Below, in pieces: positions 22,254 through 33,184 of a stretch of 64,000 nucleotides of DNA. Under the pieces are notes generated by a model. The model worked only from the letters and a program-made list of their open reading frames with translations. It searched no databases and was not told the DNA's origin. The stretch lies in the NCBI RefSeq assembly GCF_037975245.1, contig NC_092566.1:15355001-15419000 (forward strand), in the 5' to 3' direction. This DNA is from Apostichopus japonicus. Lineage: Eukaryota > Echinodermata > Holothuroidea > Aspidochirotida > Stichopodidae. The stretch's first letter is position 1. Each line of letters opens with the position of its first letter. The position numbers and the translations under genes are program-made.

Positions 22254-23752
22254 GTAAGATGCTTATTCTTTGGTTGGTTTTCTTCCGTCGAAAGTTGTCC
22301 ATTCTGAATATTGTAACTTTCATATTTCTGTTTAGAGTATAAGACCATCATTTATTTGCAAGTGCTTGTTGATGTTGTTAGAGGTCAGTTGTATACATGT
22401 TTTATTTTTTTAGAAAGGCCTGTTTACGTACATGTTTTAAAGCGATTATATAGTGTACTGATATTATAACCGAAATTAATCTAATAATTTTAATTGAACG
22501 CCTTTTCTGACAATGTCTTACTTGCATCCAATGCGAGGAGGGTTCTGATCCCTGCATGGTTTCACCGAAGTGCAAGGTGCACCGAATGCACCGAAGTGCA
22601 AAGAGACTGACTTCGGTCAGCTTGCGGCTTTGATAAGCCAATGAGGCTTCTTCGCGAGTTCCTGCTTGCAGGAGGATCTAACATATACAAATACAAAAGT
22701 GATGTGGCGTCTCACCGATAAACCGTCAGCAAATGAAAAATTAGGGATCGCCACCAACCAAGAGCTTCAGAGCTCAGTTGGTGGTGGACATGATTTGTAA
22801 TGCTGAGATCACTTGTTCGTGTTTTTTTTTTTTCCTTTTTTTTTTACTTTACCGATACTTCAAATTAGCCGTTTTCAAAGTTTTTTTAAATAACCTTTTT
22901 CTTTGTGAAATTTCTTTATACCTGAAGTTTCTTCTGGGGTGGTAGAGGAAGGAGTGGTTCGTAAATGTTTGAAGGCTGAACAAAGTACCCGAAATCTCGC
23001 AAAGTACTGTATATTTTCGCGGTATTCAAGTTCTCGCCTTATTGGTATGACTTTGGGTTGGACGATATTCTTGTTTTACCTAGGAGATGTGAAGTTATAC
23101 AAAAACTTAAGTAATCACCTTTTCTATTTGGAATCACTATTTTATGTGTTCATATTGAGATCCATCCATCCAATGTTTTGAAGTAAAATGTTGAATGTAA
23201 ATTTTGGAGAAGAAAAATATAGAACAAAATTAATCAATGTGCTCCTTCGGTACCATACTTGTCAGCCCGCAGGCTGCTTCAAGTTCACTTTTGGGTGAAC
23301 AATCTTTTTTGTGATCTCTAAATCAGATGTTTACAACCTATTATTATCTTGCAAACCAGACGCGCTGCATGAACATCTGACTAGCACCAACATATCTATC
23401 TTTTCATGGACTATAAAATGTCAAGACTTAATCTATGCCGAAAGCAATCTTTTGACAAATTGGTCTGATCTGATCTGATCTGGTCTGATCTGATCTGATC
23501 TGTGGCGCTGAATCCTCTTAACTGGATTGTTAAAGTCTTGTTTCAGACGTTAAAAAACTGTATGACTGAATTATGTCCAAAGAATTAAAAAAGAAAGGAA
23601 AATAAAAAATTGTGTTTACTTTCTCGTACTATAAGATATCAAGACTATTCTGACAATTCATCCTGAAAATATAAATGAAACAAAAAATGTCCACCAAATC
23701 ATAAGCAATCCACATTTATACACCACCATTCTTATTTATATACTTATTAAAG
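22254..23752 (+). other. Intron of gene A (1.5 kb, phase 1)
   Basis: GT-AG intron; the acceptor is TACTTATTAAAG|CC. It contains a repeat shared in inverted orientation with 42048-42126 (at 22596-22680), T-rich runs near 22820-22850, and a (TGATC)n-type microsatellite at about 23461-23503. Confidence 0.8.
22596..22680. repeat. Repeat shared, inverted, with 42048-42126
   Basis: AGAGACTGACTTCGGTCAGC ... GCGAGTTCCTGCTTGCAGGA here is the reverse complement of the segment at 42048-42126. It contains two hairpins (TGACTTCGGTCA and TCCTGCTTGCAGGA). At the 42-kb site it lies next to a tRNA-like head, so it may be a SINE body. Confidence 0.6.
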
Positions 23753-24246
23753 CCTCTTCCATCGAGGACGAAGTTCTTGACGCGGATGCCCTTAGTCGCC
23801 GCCGCCACCGCCACGGATGGTTTCATAAATTGTTCCATCATCACCACCATGATAAACACCACCATGGTGAACACCACCATGGTGAACACCATAACCCTAA
23901 CCCTAACCCTAACCCTACTGGTGAACCAGCCGACAACGAGAATCAGCCAAAACAGAAAGAGGAAAGAGAAGTCATACACGATAACAGAGAGAATGCCATG
24001 CTAGATGACTTCGAGAAGAAAATGGCTGAGTTATCTCCAGAGGAGCGTTATGGCTTGCATGCTCTCTTACACAATGTCGGTAAACATGTTGCTGAACACA
24101 TTGGACGGAACTTAAAAGCTAGAGTGTTGGCCGAAGAAGGGGAGCGACTGCCCGAGGGATACGACGAGCTAACACCTGAAGAGAGAAGCTGGTATGGCAC
24201 CCTGGGGAAAGCTGCTTTAGGTGCATTGAGTCTCTTTGGTAAATGA
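23753..24246 (+). CDS. Gene A, exon 2: His-rich secreted peptide precursor with two amphipathic segments
   Basis: Residues 20-183 of a 183-residue, cysteine-free (after the signal) precursor. The acidic pro-segment SSIEDEVLDADAL (21-33) ends in SRRR (34-37). It is followed by HRHGWFHKLF (38-47), a His-rich stretch (48-66; repeats of HHHGE), four Asn-Pro pairs (67-74), a polar spacer, then LSPEER (113-118) leading into YGLHALLHNVGKHVAEHI-GR (119-138). The motif PEGYDELTPEER (153-164) leads into SWYGTLGKAALGALSLFGK (165-183), which ends Gly-Lys-stop, a C-terminal amidation signal. The (L)[ST]PEER plus helix unit therefore occurs twice; gene B has one. Residues 137-138 (Gly-Arg) could give a second amidated end. 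The His block could bind Zn or Cu. An antimicrobial or metal-binding peptide precursor is my inference; no named family recognised. Confidence 0.85.
23892..23916 (+). repeat. Telomere-type (TAACCC)4 inside the coding sequence of gene A
   Basis: Four units of the metazoan telomere repeat lie in frame within exon 2 and encode Asn-Pro-Asn-Pro-Asn-Pro-Asn-Pro (residues 67-74). The frame is open on both sides and the paralogs lack the repeat, so it is an acquisition by gene A, not a chromosome end. Confidence 0.95.
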
Positions 24247-24387
24247 ATACTGCGGGAAAGAAGCTTGTATCTGACCCAAACTGACCGATATTTAGTCTAT
24301 AGACACCCATCCTATCAAGGGAAATATTTCCCATGTACTTTAGTATTGTTTCGATTTCAAGTAATGGTGGTGGATTGACTTTTTTGG

Positions 24388-24408
24388 AATAAATAATCAG
24401 AAAATAAA
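24388..24408 (+). terminator. Polyadenylation signals of gene A
   Basis: Two AATAAA hexamers, at 24388-24393 and 24403-24408, about 140-160 bp after the stop codon. Confidence 0.5.
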
Positions 24409-24419
24409 GAAAGCACGAT

Positions 24420-25184
24420 CTCTTTTCGGTGAGCAAATCAAGATGAGTATATGTGTACCTATATTGTGAGCATCGTGATGTTAAACACCTTTCAGGACCA
24501 AGACGAGGGAGAGGGAATCTTTGTCAGGGGAGGGGGGGGGGGGGTTAAAGACCCGGGGACCGAGCGCAATTAGATGGGCCGGTGAAAATGTTTTTAATAC
24601 ATATTTAACGACAAATAAAGTTTTCAAAAATGGGGCCCGTGTCCTAGTTACCGACGCCACTGTTTCAGGCCAGACAATTCCAATATAAGACCCAATAATT
24701 TATCAACAGAAAGGATACTATGAAATATCTGTAAGGGTTTAACGATTCAATCCGATAGTGGCGTGTCCCCATAGACAAGAACTGTAATTGCTGTTCTTTG
24801 CAGGAACACAACTACATCTTTCACCACAAGTACACGAGACATCTTGAATTTTTCCATCCTTCCGTTGCTACCCTCTTCTCCCTTCCCTCCCTACCTCCCC
24901 TTCCCTATAGCTACCCGGACTCACCCACCAATCTTCTCATATTCCCCTCGGTCCTCTCCGTTCCTCTTTCAAATTCATTAAAACTCCCGCATTAGTCGCA
25001 AATCCACCGCCCCCACCCCTTCCCATTCATCTCTGCTCCCTGTTCACAACCCTCTGAGAATTGTGTTGTTGTTTTGTAATACAGAATTCTTGAATAACAT
25101 TTGACCTAATGTGCGAACAACATTTAATGTCTTCTAGTATTAACACAAATGGAAAAGATGCAAAAGTAGACTAAATATATATAA
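24420..25184. other. Non-coding stretch, possible MITE remnant
   Basis: Holds a G run at 24531-24544. At 24648-24664, CCGACGCCACTG looks like the right end of a CAGTGGCGT-type MITE, but no left end or target duplication is found. Otherwise nothing recognised. Confidence 0.35.
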
Positions 25185-25244
25185 CATGTGTAAAAGTAAG
25201 TTGGCCTGACGTTTCGATCCTAGCAGGATATTCTTCAAAGGCTA
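25185..25244 (-). ncRNA. Hammerhead-ribozyme-like motif in Penelope-like element 3' sequence (degenerate)
   Basis: Read on the minus strand: GCCT, TTGAAGA, a hairpin ATCCT-GCT-AGGAT, then CGAAAC-GTC and AGGC. GCCT and AGGC can pair as stem I, the hairpin as stem II, and GAAA and GTC match the conserved core and cleavage triplet. The first core block is TTGAAGA rather than CTGANGA, and no stem III of usual length is visible, so activity is doubtful. Penelope-like elements are known to carry hammerhead motifs in their terminal repeats. A second copy is at 54229-54286. Confidence 0.4.
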
Positions 25245-25574
25245 AATGACAAGTAACAGTAACCGAAGGGACAAAAACACGCACAGAATACAGACAGGTT
25301 AATGAGCATGGTGAACAAAAAGAGATAGATGTAAGGGGATTAGTAGACAAGGGACGGAGTGAAAGAAAAAAAAGGAACCAACAGGGGAAGAGGAGAGGTA
25401 GGAGATACACAGTGGAGTGACAAAGAGAAGATTAAGGGAAGGGGGTATGGAATAAACTGGAAAAGGACAAGGACAGAAAGGTGTGGAGAAAAAGGGGTGG
25501 AAGAGAGCTATGTGAAGAGGAGTGATGGGGGGGGGGGGGGGACAATGGGGAAAAGGACGGGAACAGAAGAAAAG

Positions 25575-26255
25575 TTAGTCATGTCCTTCCTGAATGTTGA
25601 GCCCATGAGGTTGAATGGTGCGAAGGCGTTGCATCCACAGCCTCTCTGTGTTGATTCGCACTAGGCCAGGACGGCTGCGTAAGGATTCAATACCCTGTAG
25701 GGACATGTCGTTAATGGTATGGTTGGGAAGGTTAAAGTGTTCTCCAGCTGGGGTCTCAGTCTTCATGGTGTTGACTGTGGATCTGTTACCATAGAAGCGC
25801 TTCTTGAGGGTGGTTTTGGTTTTGCCAACATACTGGATGCCGCAAACTCTACAAGAGATCAGATATATGACATTAGTGGTTGTGCAAGTGATGTGACCCT
25901 CAGTCTTGTGTGTGAGTTGCATGCTGTGGCTGGTGATGGAATTGGATTCAGCAATGTGGTGGATGAAGATGATGCATCTGGAATAACGATCACATTTGAA
26001 AGTACCATGCTGAATGGGTGTGGGGTTAGAAGTTAGAGGTGGGACAGCAGCACGCACAAGGTCTCGTAGGTTTGCGGGGTCGTCTGTAGGCGATGATGGA
26101 TTTTTCAGGGACGGCTCGTTGGAGTCTATCTCAAGTGAGGAGAATGTTGTGGTTGTTAAATGTGATTTGCTGAAGAGGAGGAAGATTTGGGTGGAAAGTA
26201 ACAACCAAGGGGAGCTTGTTGTCGCAATCTCGTCCCTTTTGTTCTTCACTGCCAA
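25575..26255 (-). pseudogene. Penelope-like retroelement, C-terminal GIY-YIG endonuclease fragment
   Basis: A 226-codon minus-strand frame. The C-terminal half has the GIY-YIG signature of Penelope-like elements: VIYLISCRVCGIQYVGKT followed by TLKKRFYGNRS, then GEHFNLPNHT, LQGIE, ERLWMQRLRT and PHGLN. Upstream of it are cysteine and histidine residues (FKCDRYSRC, ITCTTTN) of the linker region. The reverse transcriptase domain that should precede it is not found, so this is a 5'-truncated copy whose 3' end continues to the motif at 25185-25244. These elements use the endonuclease to prime reverse transcription. No link with the neighbouring peptide genes is implied. Confidence 0.85.
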
Positions 26256-26279
26256 AGTAGGTGTAAGTAGTCGCTCATG

Positions 26280-26999
26280 ATTGGTCGGAAAAGCTACGTC
26301 ATCACCATAGAAACCTTCACTTCGAGGTTACCAAAATATCTGGATCCATTCTTTGCAACGAAGATAATACCCGTTCAAAATTACCCGAAGCTGTTCGTAT
26401 CTTTGGAATTGGTTTAGACATATTTAGCACACTAGTTTGTTATGATTGTATGATCTACTATCGATATTTGATCGAAGTTATTTTTGAAGGCATTAATCGG
26501 TAACGGCGCACAGTGAAAGTTTCATGGGTGGTGATCCGTATACTTCCGATTGGGGGGCATATGACCTTGTTGACTATCTAAGCGTAGCGCCACCATAGGT
26601 TGGCGCGAAGCTTACAAGAAAATGTTGGGATTTACAAACCCTCTAGATGGCCGGAAACGGCACTTCCCGAGGTTTCCAAGCGGCATATAACCAACTTTAA
26701 AATAGGGATATCATGTCCGAAATATCTCATAATCAGGATCCAAAATACTTTTTTTTTAAATTTCGGGTGTTATTTTGGGAAAATTGCCCCTGTCAATCTT
26801 CTTTCAGGCGCTTCGTTAGAATGTTCGAGAGCTCTTTTATATTATAAGATGAAGAAAATAGCCACATGCAGGCTATTATAGGCCTATACACATGCAATAC
26901 ACAATTACACATAGTTACGTTCCGTTGCTTTTTAGCTAGGGAAAACCTGATGAGTTGAACTTAGGGAATAACGCGACGACCTAGCAAATGTAGGCTAAC
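26280..26999. other. Non-coding stretch with a degraded MITE piece
   Basis: At about 26570-26670 lies the shared hairpin module (CTATCTAAGCGTAGCGCCAC ... GGTTGGCGCGAAGC ... GGCCGGAAACGGCAC) of the hAT-like MITEs. No terminal repeats remain. The rest shows nothing recognisable. Confidence 0.55.
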
Positions 27000-27001
27000 T
27001 T

Positions 27002-27066
27002 GGCCGGGAATTACGATGGTAGAGTGCTCGCCTGCGGTGACAATTGGAGGTCCCTGGTTCAAACTT
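27002..27066 (+). repeat. tRNA-like SINE head
   Basis: GGCCGGGAATTACGATGGTAG ... GGTCCCTGGTTCAAAC has an A-box-like TGGTAGAGTGC and a B-box-like GGTTCAAAC at tRNA spacing. The cloverleaf is poor, so I read it as a tRNA-derived SINE and not a working tRNA. Confidence 0.45.
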
Positions 27067-29640
27067 CGGTATCAACATCTGATCCAAAACTTCCCTCCAC
27101 TCCTTTCTCTATGAAAACTAATAAATCAATATAGGAGAGGCTAAGTCTCCATCCCCGAGTTCTGTTGCTATTTGCAAGGAGAGGAAAGTGTTTGCAATCT
27201 CTGGCAAGTGGACAGCAGTTCTCACGTTGGTTGGATGGGGATATTAAATGACAGTCCTGTAAGTAGGATTTTGACCCGCCTGCCTGAAAACATCTCACTT
27301 TGCGCCTAGGGGTCTATAGAGTTCAGAGGTTGAACCTGCCCATTGAAAATATCTGTGTAATGTGTCTTAGGTGCAAACTTTTCACTACGACTATTCACTA
27401 ACAACAGCAAACGTTTGGGAATAATTATTTCTGCATTACAGCTACATTTCAGATTGCCAGACAAACTACCATATTATAAGTTTAAGGCGTTTACTCATCA
27501 TGCTAAGCTGCGATCACGAATGGACTTAATTAATGATTAGATAATTATTAGAAAACCATTCAGTGTAAAAAGTACCTTGTTTTGAAAGTACATCCCAGGT
27601 TAGTCGATAAAATTCTGTTGGGTCGAACACTTAAGCCCTTCTGTCCTGGCATCCATACTGCTCGCTAGGTACGATGATGCGTAAATGTAGGCATGAAAAT
27701 ATTCTTATCCCTGGCATTTGGTGGGAGGGGGGATATGGTGTATTACATCCCCTCCACCCATTTTCATGTGGGGATATATCCCCCCATCGCCCCAGGATCG
27801 CCGCCCATGGAAAGTTTCGTACAGGATACATCACATAAGTGCTATATAACTATATGTATTATAACTGTGTACACAGTGCAGTAACGGAAATGGGTCATTC
27901 CGTGTCAAATCACGGATGGCTGTTGCTGCACCCTTTCCAAAAATTCCCAAATTTATTGTATGATTGGACCACCATAAAATAAGCATATTCTGAAAATTTC
28001 AGTTGCATTGCTTTACAATTGGCCGATTTATCACACTTTGAAATTCCGCAATTTGTCGCCACCATGGCATTTTCTTGACTTTTGAGGTCTCATTTCTCAG
28101 CAATTAAACATTCTACTACCTTTCTAATACAGATGCCTAAAGAGTCTATCCCATAGAACAGGAAAATAAAAAATTAGGCTACATAAATATTGTCTTGTGG
28201 AGTTAGGTCAACTTAAAAGTGTCAAAATATTTGATTTTTGTACTTTTCACTAAAAAATGTGCTATTTTTAGTGATGAATTGCTCCTAAACCATTGCTTCA
28301 GGGTACTTGATTCTTTCAGAGGTTATTATGTCTAGTACAAATATTACAAAATAATGATTACAATGCTTTCCTAGACTATGTTTGCAAGTTGTGCCACTCT
28401 AAAGTTGCTATTTCATGCTGCGATTCAGCATGAGGTAGGGGTTTTGATGCCAATTGTTTACCAAAGTAACCATGTTAGAGGTGTCAGGGTTTATACTTTA
28501 TTAATAAGTATAAAGTTCTTACACATTAACAAATTTCAGGGTTCTAGCTGTTCTCAATATTAATTTATGAAGTTGTTAAGTTGCTCCGATGTACAAAAGA
28601 GGTCGTTTTTGACGGCCAATAACTCAAAACGCGTCAAATTAAAAAAAATTGATAATTTTTTCTGGAAGAGATATAGTACCACCCTGTTTGTACAAAAAAT
28701 TTCAGGAGGGTGTTTTGCCTTATTTTGAAATGAAAAATCCTCAAAGTTTGTCAAAGTCAGTACACGTGAACCCGCGCCCTAAAGTTGCTTTGAGTGTACC
28801 CATTCCACGAAACGAATTCCGAATTTCAATAGAACAGCTCACGAATCTTGGATAACGTAAACACGAACCCAATGGAATGTAGCGTAAATGTATCATAAGT
28901 GAGGTCAACATGTGATCCAAAGTTAAAAGTAAAGTTAGGGCGTTCTAAGGAAAACTAGTGCCAGTGTGTAATTCAGTGTATATGTCTTCAAACTTCCAAG
29001 CGATGGTCCTTATTGGTGCTGACGTCACGAGCAAACTGATTAGCTGAAAACGGCGTAATTGCAAACCTGTTTGGGGGGAAAAAAATTGCATCATGGGCTA
29101 ACAAAACAGAAAATACAAGACCACCGCCTTATACACAAAATTGCAAAACGTGCTTACTTGTCGATTCTACTAGGGCCTTTTCAGAGCAAACAAACTACAC
29201 CCAAGCTCCGAGTCCGGCAAAATATAAACTGCCTACCTAAATAGATCATTTACCTCATCTTTTTCTGCAATATATTTGTCACCTCTCCCTGTTCTCCGAG
29301 TCCCATAGCATTTACTTCTTTACTAAAGCAGGGCGATAAAAAAAAACTGATCATTTGCACCATCTGCTCTCATCTCTTAAAAACTTGCCTGCATTTGCGT
29401 CTCTTTCAGGGACGAATCTTTCAAAATGACCAAAATTTAGGAGAGAAGAACCAGGTTAGGTGATTGCATTTTGGTGCTACACCATTTTTACACTTCATAA
29501 TACACAACGCGGTGTCAGTCAAATTTTTCATGAAAACAAGCTGTATATGAGAACAAGCTGTCCGTACCAAGTTTTCAACTGCACATGCATATGTCATAGT
29601 TCCGTGTCATCTTCTAACGATATTGAAACAATAAAACATA
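27067..29640. other. Non-coding stretch, nothing recognised
   Basis: No supported gene. Several open frames of 60-80 codons lack any domain, signal peptide or splice context. Confidence 0.35.
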
Positions 29641-29656
29641 CCTACATGAATTGCAT

Positions 29657-29716
29657 ATATATATATAGATTTTCATTTATATATATATATATATATATAT
29701 ATAAATGAAAATCGTA
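29657..29716. repeat. (TA)n tract flanked by an inverted GATTTTCATTTA
   Basis: GATTTTCATTTATATA ... TATATAAATGAAAATC forms a near-perfect hairpin around the TA tract, at the end of the SINE that follows. Confidence 0.8.
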
Positions 29717-30005
29717 ATGAGTTGGAAAATCAAGAACAGTGAAAAAACTTCAGCCTCCACCGGGATTCGAACCCGGGCCTCCCGCTTTGTACGCGGACAC
29801 CCTAACCAACTAGGCCATGGACGCTGATTGTATGTCCAGAGGTTCTAAACCGGTAAGGAAGGTCGTAATTCCACTGTAGGCGTTTGTCACCTGTATCGAA
29901 CAATACTAGTTCTGCTTTTGGTGACATATATTGCCTTACTCTAGAGATCAAACATGATGCTAACCAACTCGAAAATCATTTGTGATTCCTAAAGCCGGAT
30001 CTCGA
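29716..30005 (-). mobile_element. tRNA-like SINE (family S1), copy 1
   Basis: On the minus strand the central part (about 29820-29755) is tRNA-like: A box CTAGTTGGTTAGG, and B box GGTTCGAATCC within CCGGGTTCGAATCCCGG. About 180 bp precede it, including TATTGTTCGATACAGGTGAC, and it ends in (TA)n. The same order of segments is found in the copy at 33185-33785. The loop where the anticodon would be reads GTACAAA. The long leader before the Pol III boxes is unusual. Confidence 0.65.
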
Positions 30006-30009
30006 AAGA

Positions 30010-32190
30010 TCTAGATAGAACACTAGGGATATAAGCGGATTTCTTACAATTAGTCCTCTTTTGAACATGCGCAGCTCAACTCATAAAAGTCAAGATCTCT
30101 TAACATTATTTTATCAACCAATTAAAAGGTGCAAATTTAGGCAGAATATTGAGTTGAATATGTTCTGGACAGCTATAGAAAACACTGATAGAGCAGTCCA
30201 GGTTGTACGTATATACCACTTTAAGCAGCTAATGTTCATTTCTTAAGTGACTGGACTAAATAGTCTAACACATTATATTAGTTCAGTTCCACACAAGCAA
30301 CAACGGGAAAACATAAGTATGTCATGGCCTCTAACAACATGTTTACGGTAAACCCTATAAAGTAGCTAAGGATAAATGATGTTGCATGCATGTAATCCAA
30401 GTATGCTCTGTTATTTATATATAAACATATTTCGAAGGAGATGTTAGAATTTATTTTTAATTAAAAAAAAAAGGATTAGTTTTAACATTTAGTCCTGTAC
30501 TGAGGAATCGACTTCATCATAAGTCGAAAAGGGAATATTTCCGAGAAAATGATAATTTAGTACGAGGTATATAGGCTATAAGCGTTGGTATATGTTGTGA
30601 CCCGCGGATTGGGTACAGAATTAATTCCGTGTTTTCCTTCATGATCTCTGAAGTTCCCACCTCGTATTTAAAGCAATACACCCCCCCCCCACCCCCACAA
30701 ATTAAGGTAACATATTTGTTTCATATGCAAATTGCAAGTAATATATTTTCAGGTATAGCTGGTGTTTCTTGCTTAAGGACCAATTGAAACATGACCAAAT
30801 TTAAACTAACTTTAGACAAATGCAGATTAGAACGACCTTTAAAATTATTTGCGGTCCCAGCCCCCTCCCACTAAATAATTTTTTTTTCTGAAAGTGAGCT
30901 TCCTAAGGGATCATTATTCAGCCACCGCGACTCTTTCAAGGTGGAAATACTAATTTTTCTTTTAAATTATTTGTTATGATAACAATAAATTAAGATTATG
31001 ACTTGGTTGTAATCTAGAAACGGGTGAGGGTACGTACATTTCATTATTTATTGGCATATTGTTTACACATGCCCGCAGAATTACTTGACTAAGAAACAGG
31101 AAATTACTGAGGGGGTCATAAAACAAACATTGACAGCAAAGGAGAGAAGTAGAAAATTAGTATGCATAACAACAAAGATAAAAGAATGAACAGCAATTCA
31201 GACAATAACAGGCAGAAATAGAAAGAGTTTCCCATGGGGATGGTGGTGTCAGACCAACACCCCCCCCCCCTCCCCGCCACTGAACCCCCGCCCGCCTTCG
31301 GAACTTAAGCTGTATTTCTCGCCTATAGTCTTCTTGCTCTTGGTCTTTGCGTTATTCCGTTTTTTGGAAACTTTTCTGTCCATTTGCCGTGCCGTTATAT
31401 TACAAACGCATATTAAAAAGATGTTAAAGGTTAGTAACGCTCTTCCTCTTATCAGGCTCAAACAGGGTTACATCATCCCCTGCAATTAATAGCGACCTAT
31501 CAGGTAAACTAGAACTCTTTGCATTTCGAGTGTAGTTTAATTCCTTTTTTTTTCTCTCTCTCTCTTTTATATGCAACTAGGTAGACGCGACCAAGGCACT
31601 GCGGACGATATTTCATTAAAAAAAAACTTTTTTTCACAATTTTAATTGAGAGTATATATTAATTAACAGTAAAAAATAAGGCAACTCGTACAACGCTTGA
31701 TGTGGATTCAAGAAATCTTTGGGAGGGAGAGAGGAGGGAGGAGGGAGGATCGAGGGAGAGAAGATGACAAATACTCATATATAGCTACGATTTTTCAACA
31801 GGAACTCCGCCCCCCCCCCCTCCCATACCCTTTCAAGCCAACCCGAAAACTATACCCCCAGCATGTCATTAAATACTCTCGTAAAATAGTCAGTACTGCC
31901 TCAAAACGATTTTGTTATTGCGCATATACTTGACCACACTTGACCTGTAAGTGAATACTTTACTGGAATGGCAGGAAACACAATGAAGATTAATTGTCCA
32001 TATAAGTCGATTAACAACAACATGATTTATGAGTTGTCTGTTGTCTCTGGACAGAGTTACTTTCATAAATCTCTATAAGTTAACTTCTTCGTGTATTCTC
32101 ACGTTACGGAACATACATAACCCACAAAATGATTAATCACGTTTTTTTTTTTTTTTTTTTTGGGGGCAAGTTTACCCAGTTTCTGTTCCG
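30010..32190. other. Non-coding stretch upstream of gene C
   Basis: No supported gene. C runs occur near 30679-30690 and 31259-31273, an AG-rich run near 31720-31750, a C run near 31809-31820, and a T tract at 32142-32161. Confidence 0.35.
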
Positions 32191-32196
32191 TACATG

Positions 32197-32206
32197 ATTT
32201 TAAAAG
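32197..32206 (+). promoter_or_regulatory. TATA-like element of gene C
   Basis: ATTTTAAAAG lies about 115 bp before the ATG of gene C, close to the spacing of the TATA boxes of genes A and B. The leader contains TTTTGAACATTTC, similar to the leaders of A and B. Confidence 0.4.
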
Positions 32207-32317
32207 TAGTATTTATTTGCTCTGTGAAGCCGGAACAACGTTTCTTTGCTCTGCTGAAAATTTTGAACATTTCACTGAAGACTTAATTTCTTGCTGCTGC
32301 TAAATTTCCTCAACAAA

Positions 32318-32378
32318 ATGTTGTCGGTGCATCGTGGTCTGGTTCTGTTGCTAGTCTTTGGCTCAGTCGTTTCATTCG
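32318..32378 (+). CDS. Gene C, exon 1: signal peptide
   Basis: Encodes MLSVHRGLVLLLVFGSVVSF plus one base; donor G|GTGAGT. One residue longer than exon 1 of A and B but with the same phase-1 end. It has basic H5-R6, a hydrophobic core of residues 8-18 and a small-residue end: a clear secretory signal. Confidence 0.8.
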
Positions 32379-33184
32379 GTGAGTAAAGAAGCATGCACTG
32401 TATAACCATTAAAAATGTGTATGTAATTTTGTTGACTTAGTAGGCGACCTATATTGTTTAGTAACATGGTAAATTTAGGCAACATTTGACTTGAAGTTAG
32501 TGATATTATTTTGTCATGTAAAGTAGTCTACCTATATTGTCTTGCTTGAAACACTGCAGGCCTAGTTTTCCTCTTTGACCTTGGGAGAACAGAGAGCAGT
32601 GACATAACACTGCTTATACTACAATCGATGAAAAGTTTTCGTGTTATGTTTTTGGGCTCTTATTTTTATTTGAGTTTATTAAAAGTCAAAGTTCAGGCAA
32701 CTTAGGCGACACCCATTATTGCTCAATAACTTCTCTGAACTTTCTGAGATGTTTTTGATATTTCATTTCATTTCATTTATTTGTTTCCATATTCAAAATA
32801 TATTACACAATAATAGAAGAAAATGTATGTGACAAGTGGAGGAGGTCTGAGAAAGCCGAGGCTCTTACGAGGCAGACCCCCTGTACAAAGACAATAAGAA
32901 AAGAACAAAAATGAACAATGCATGCAATAAAACAAAGGTTGCACACACAAATAAACCATGTAACTGTACTTACGTTACATAAGATAACATTATGCAATTT
33001 AAAGAATTATCATATACGTAATGACAAAAAGAAAATGAAATGAAAAGAAAAAACCAAAAAATATGTATTACCTTAGCCTGTTCAGTAATTGGATAAAAGT
33101 AAATGCTTCAGATTTTTAGAAAAGATTGGCAGTTCGTGTGATTTCATTATTTCATTTAACAGAGTCTGTTCAAAGTATCTCTTT

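Noticed and set aside
23892-23916. Chromosome end or interstitial telomere block
   Set aside because: Only four units, in frame inside a coding exon with unique sequence on both sides.
24648-24664. Right end of a CAGTGGCGT-type MITE after gene A
   Set aside because: No matching left end or 8-bp duplication found, so kept only as a note.
25359-26280. Plus-strand open frames over the Penelope-like fragment
   Set aside because: They are antisense to the GIY-YIG frame, which has recognisable motifs.
29755-29822. Functional tRNA gene on the minus strand
   Set aside because: The promoter boxes are good, but acceptor-stem pairing is poor, and the sequence belongs to a repeated element present again at 33668-33735.
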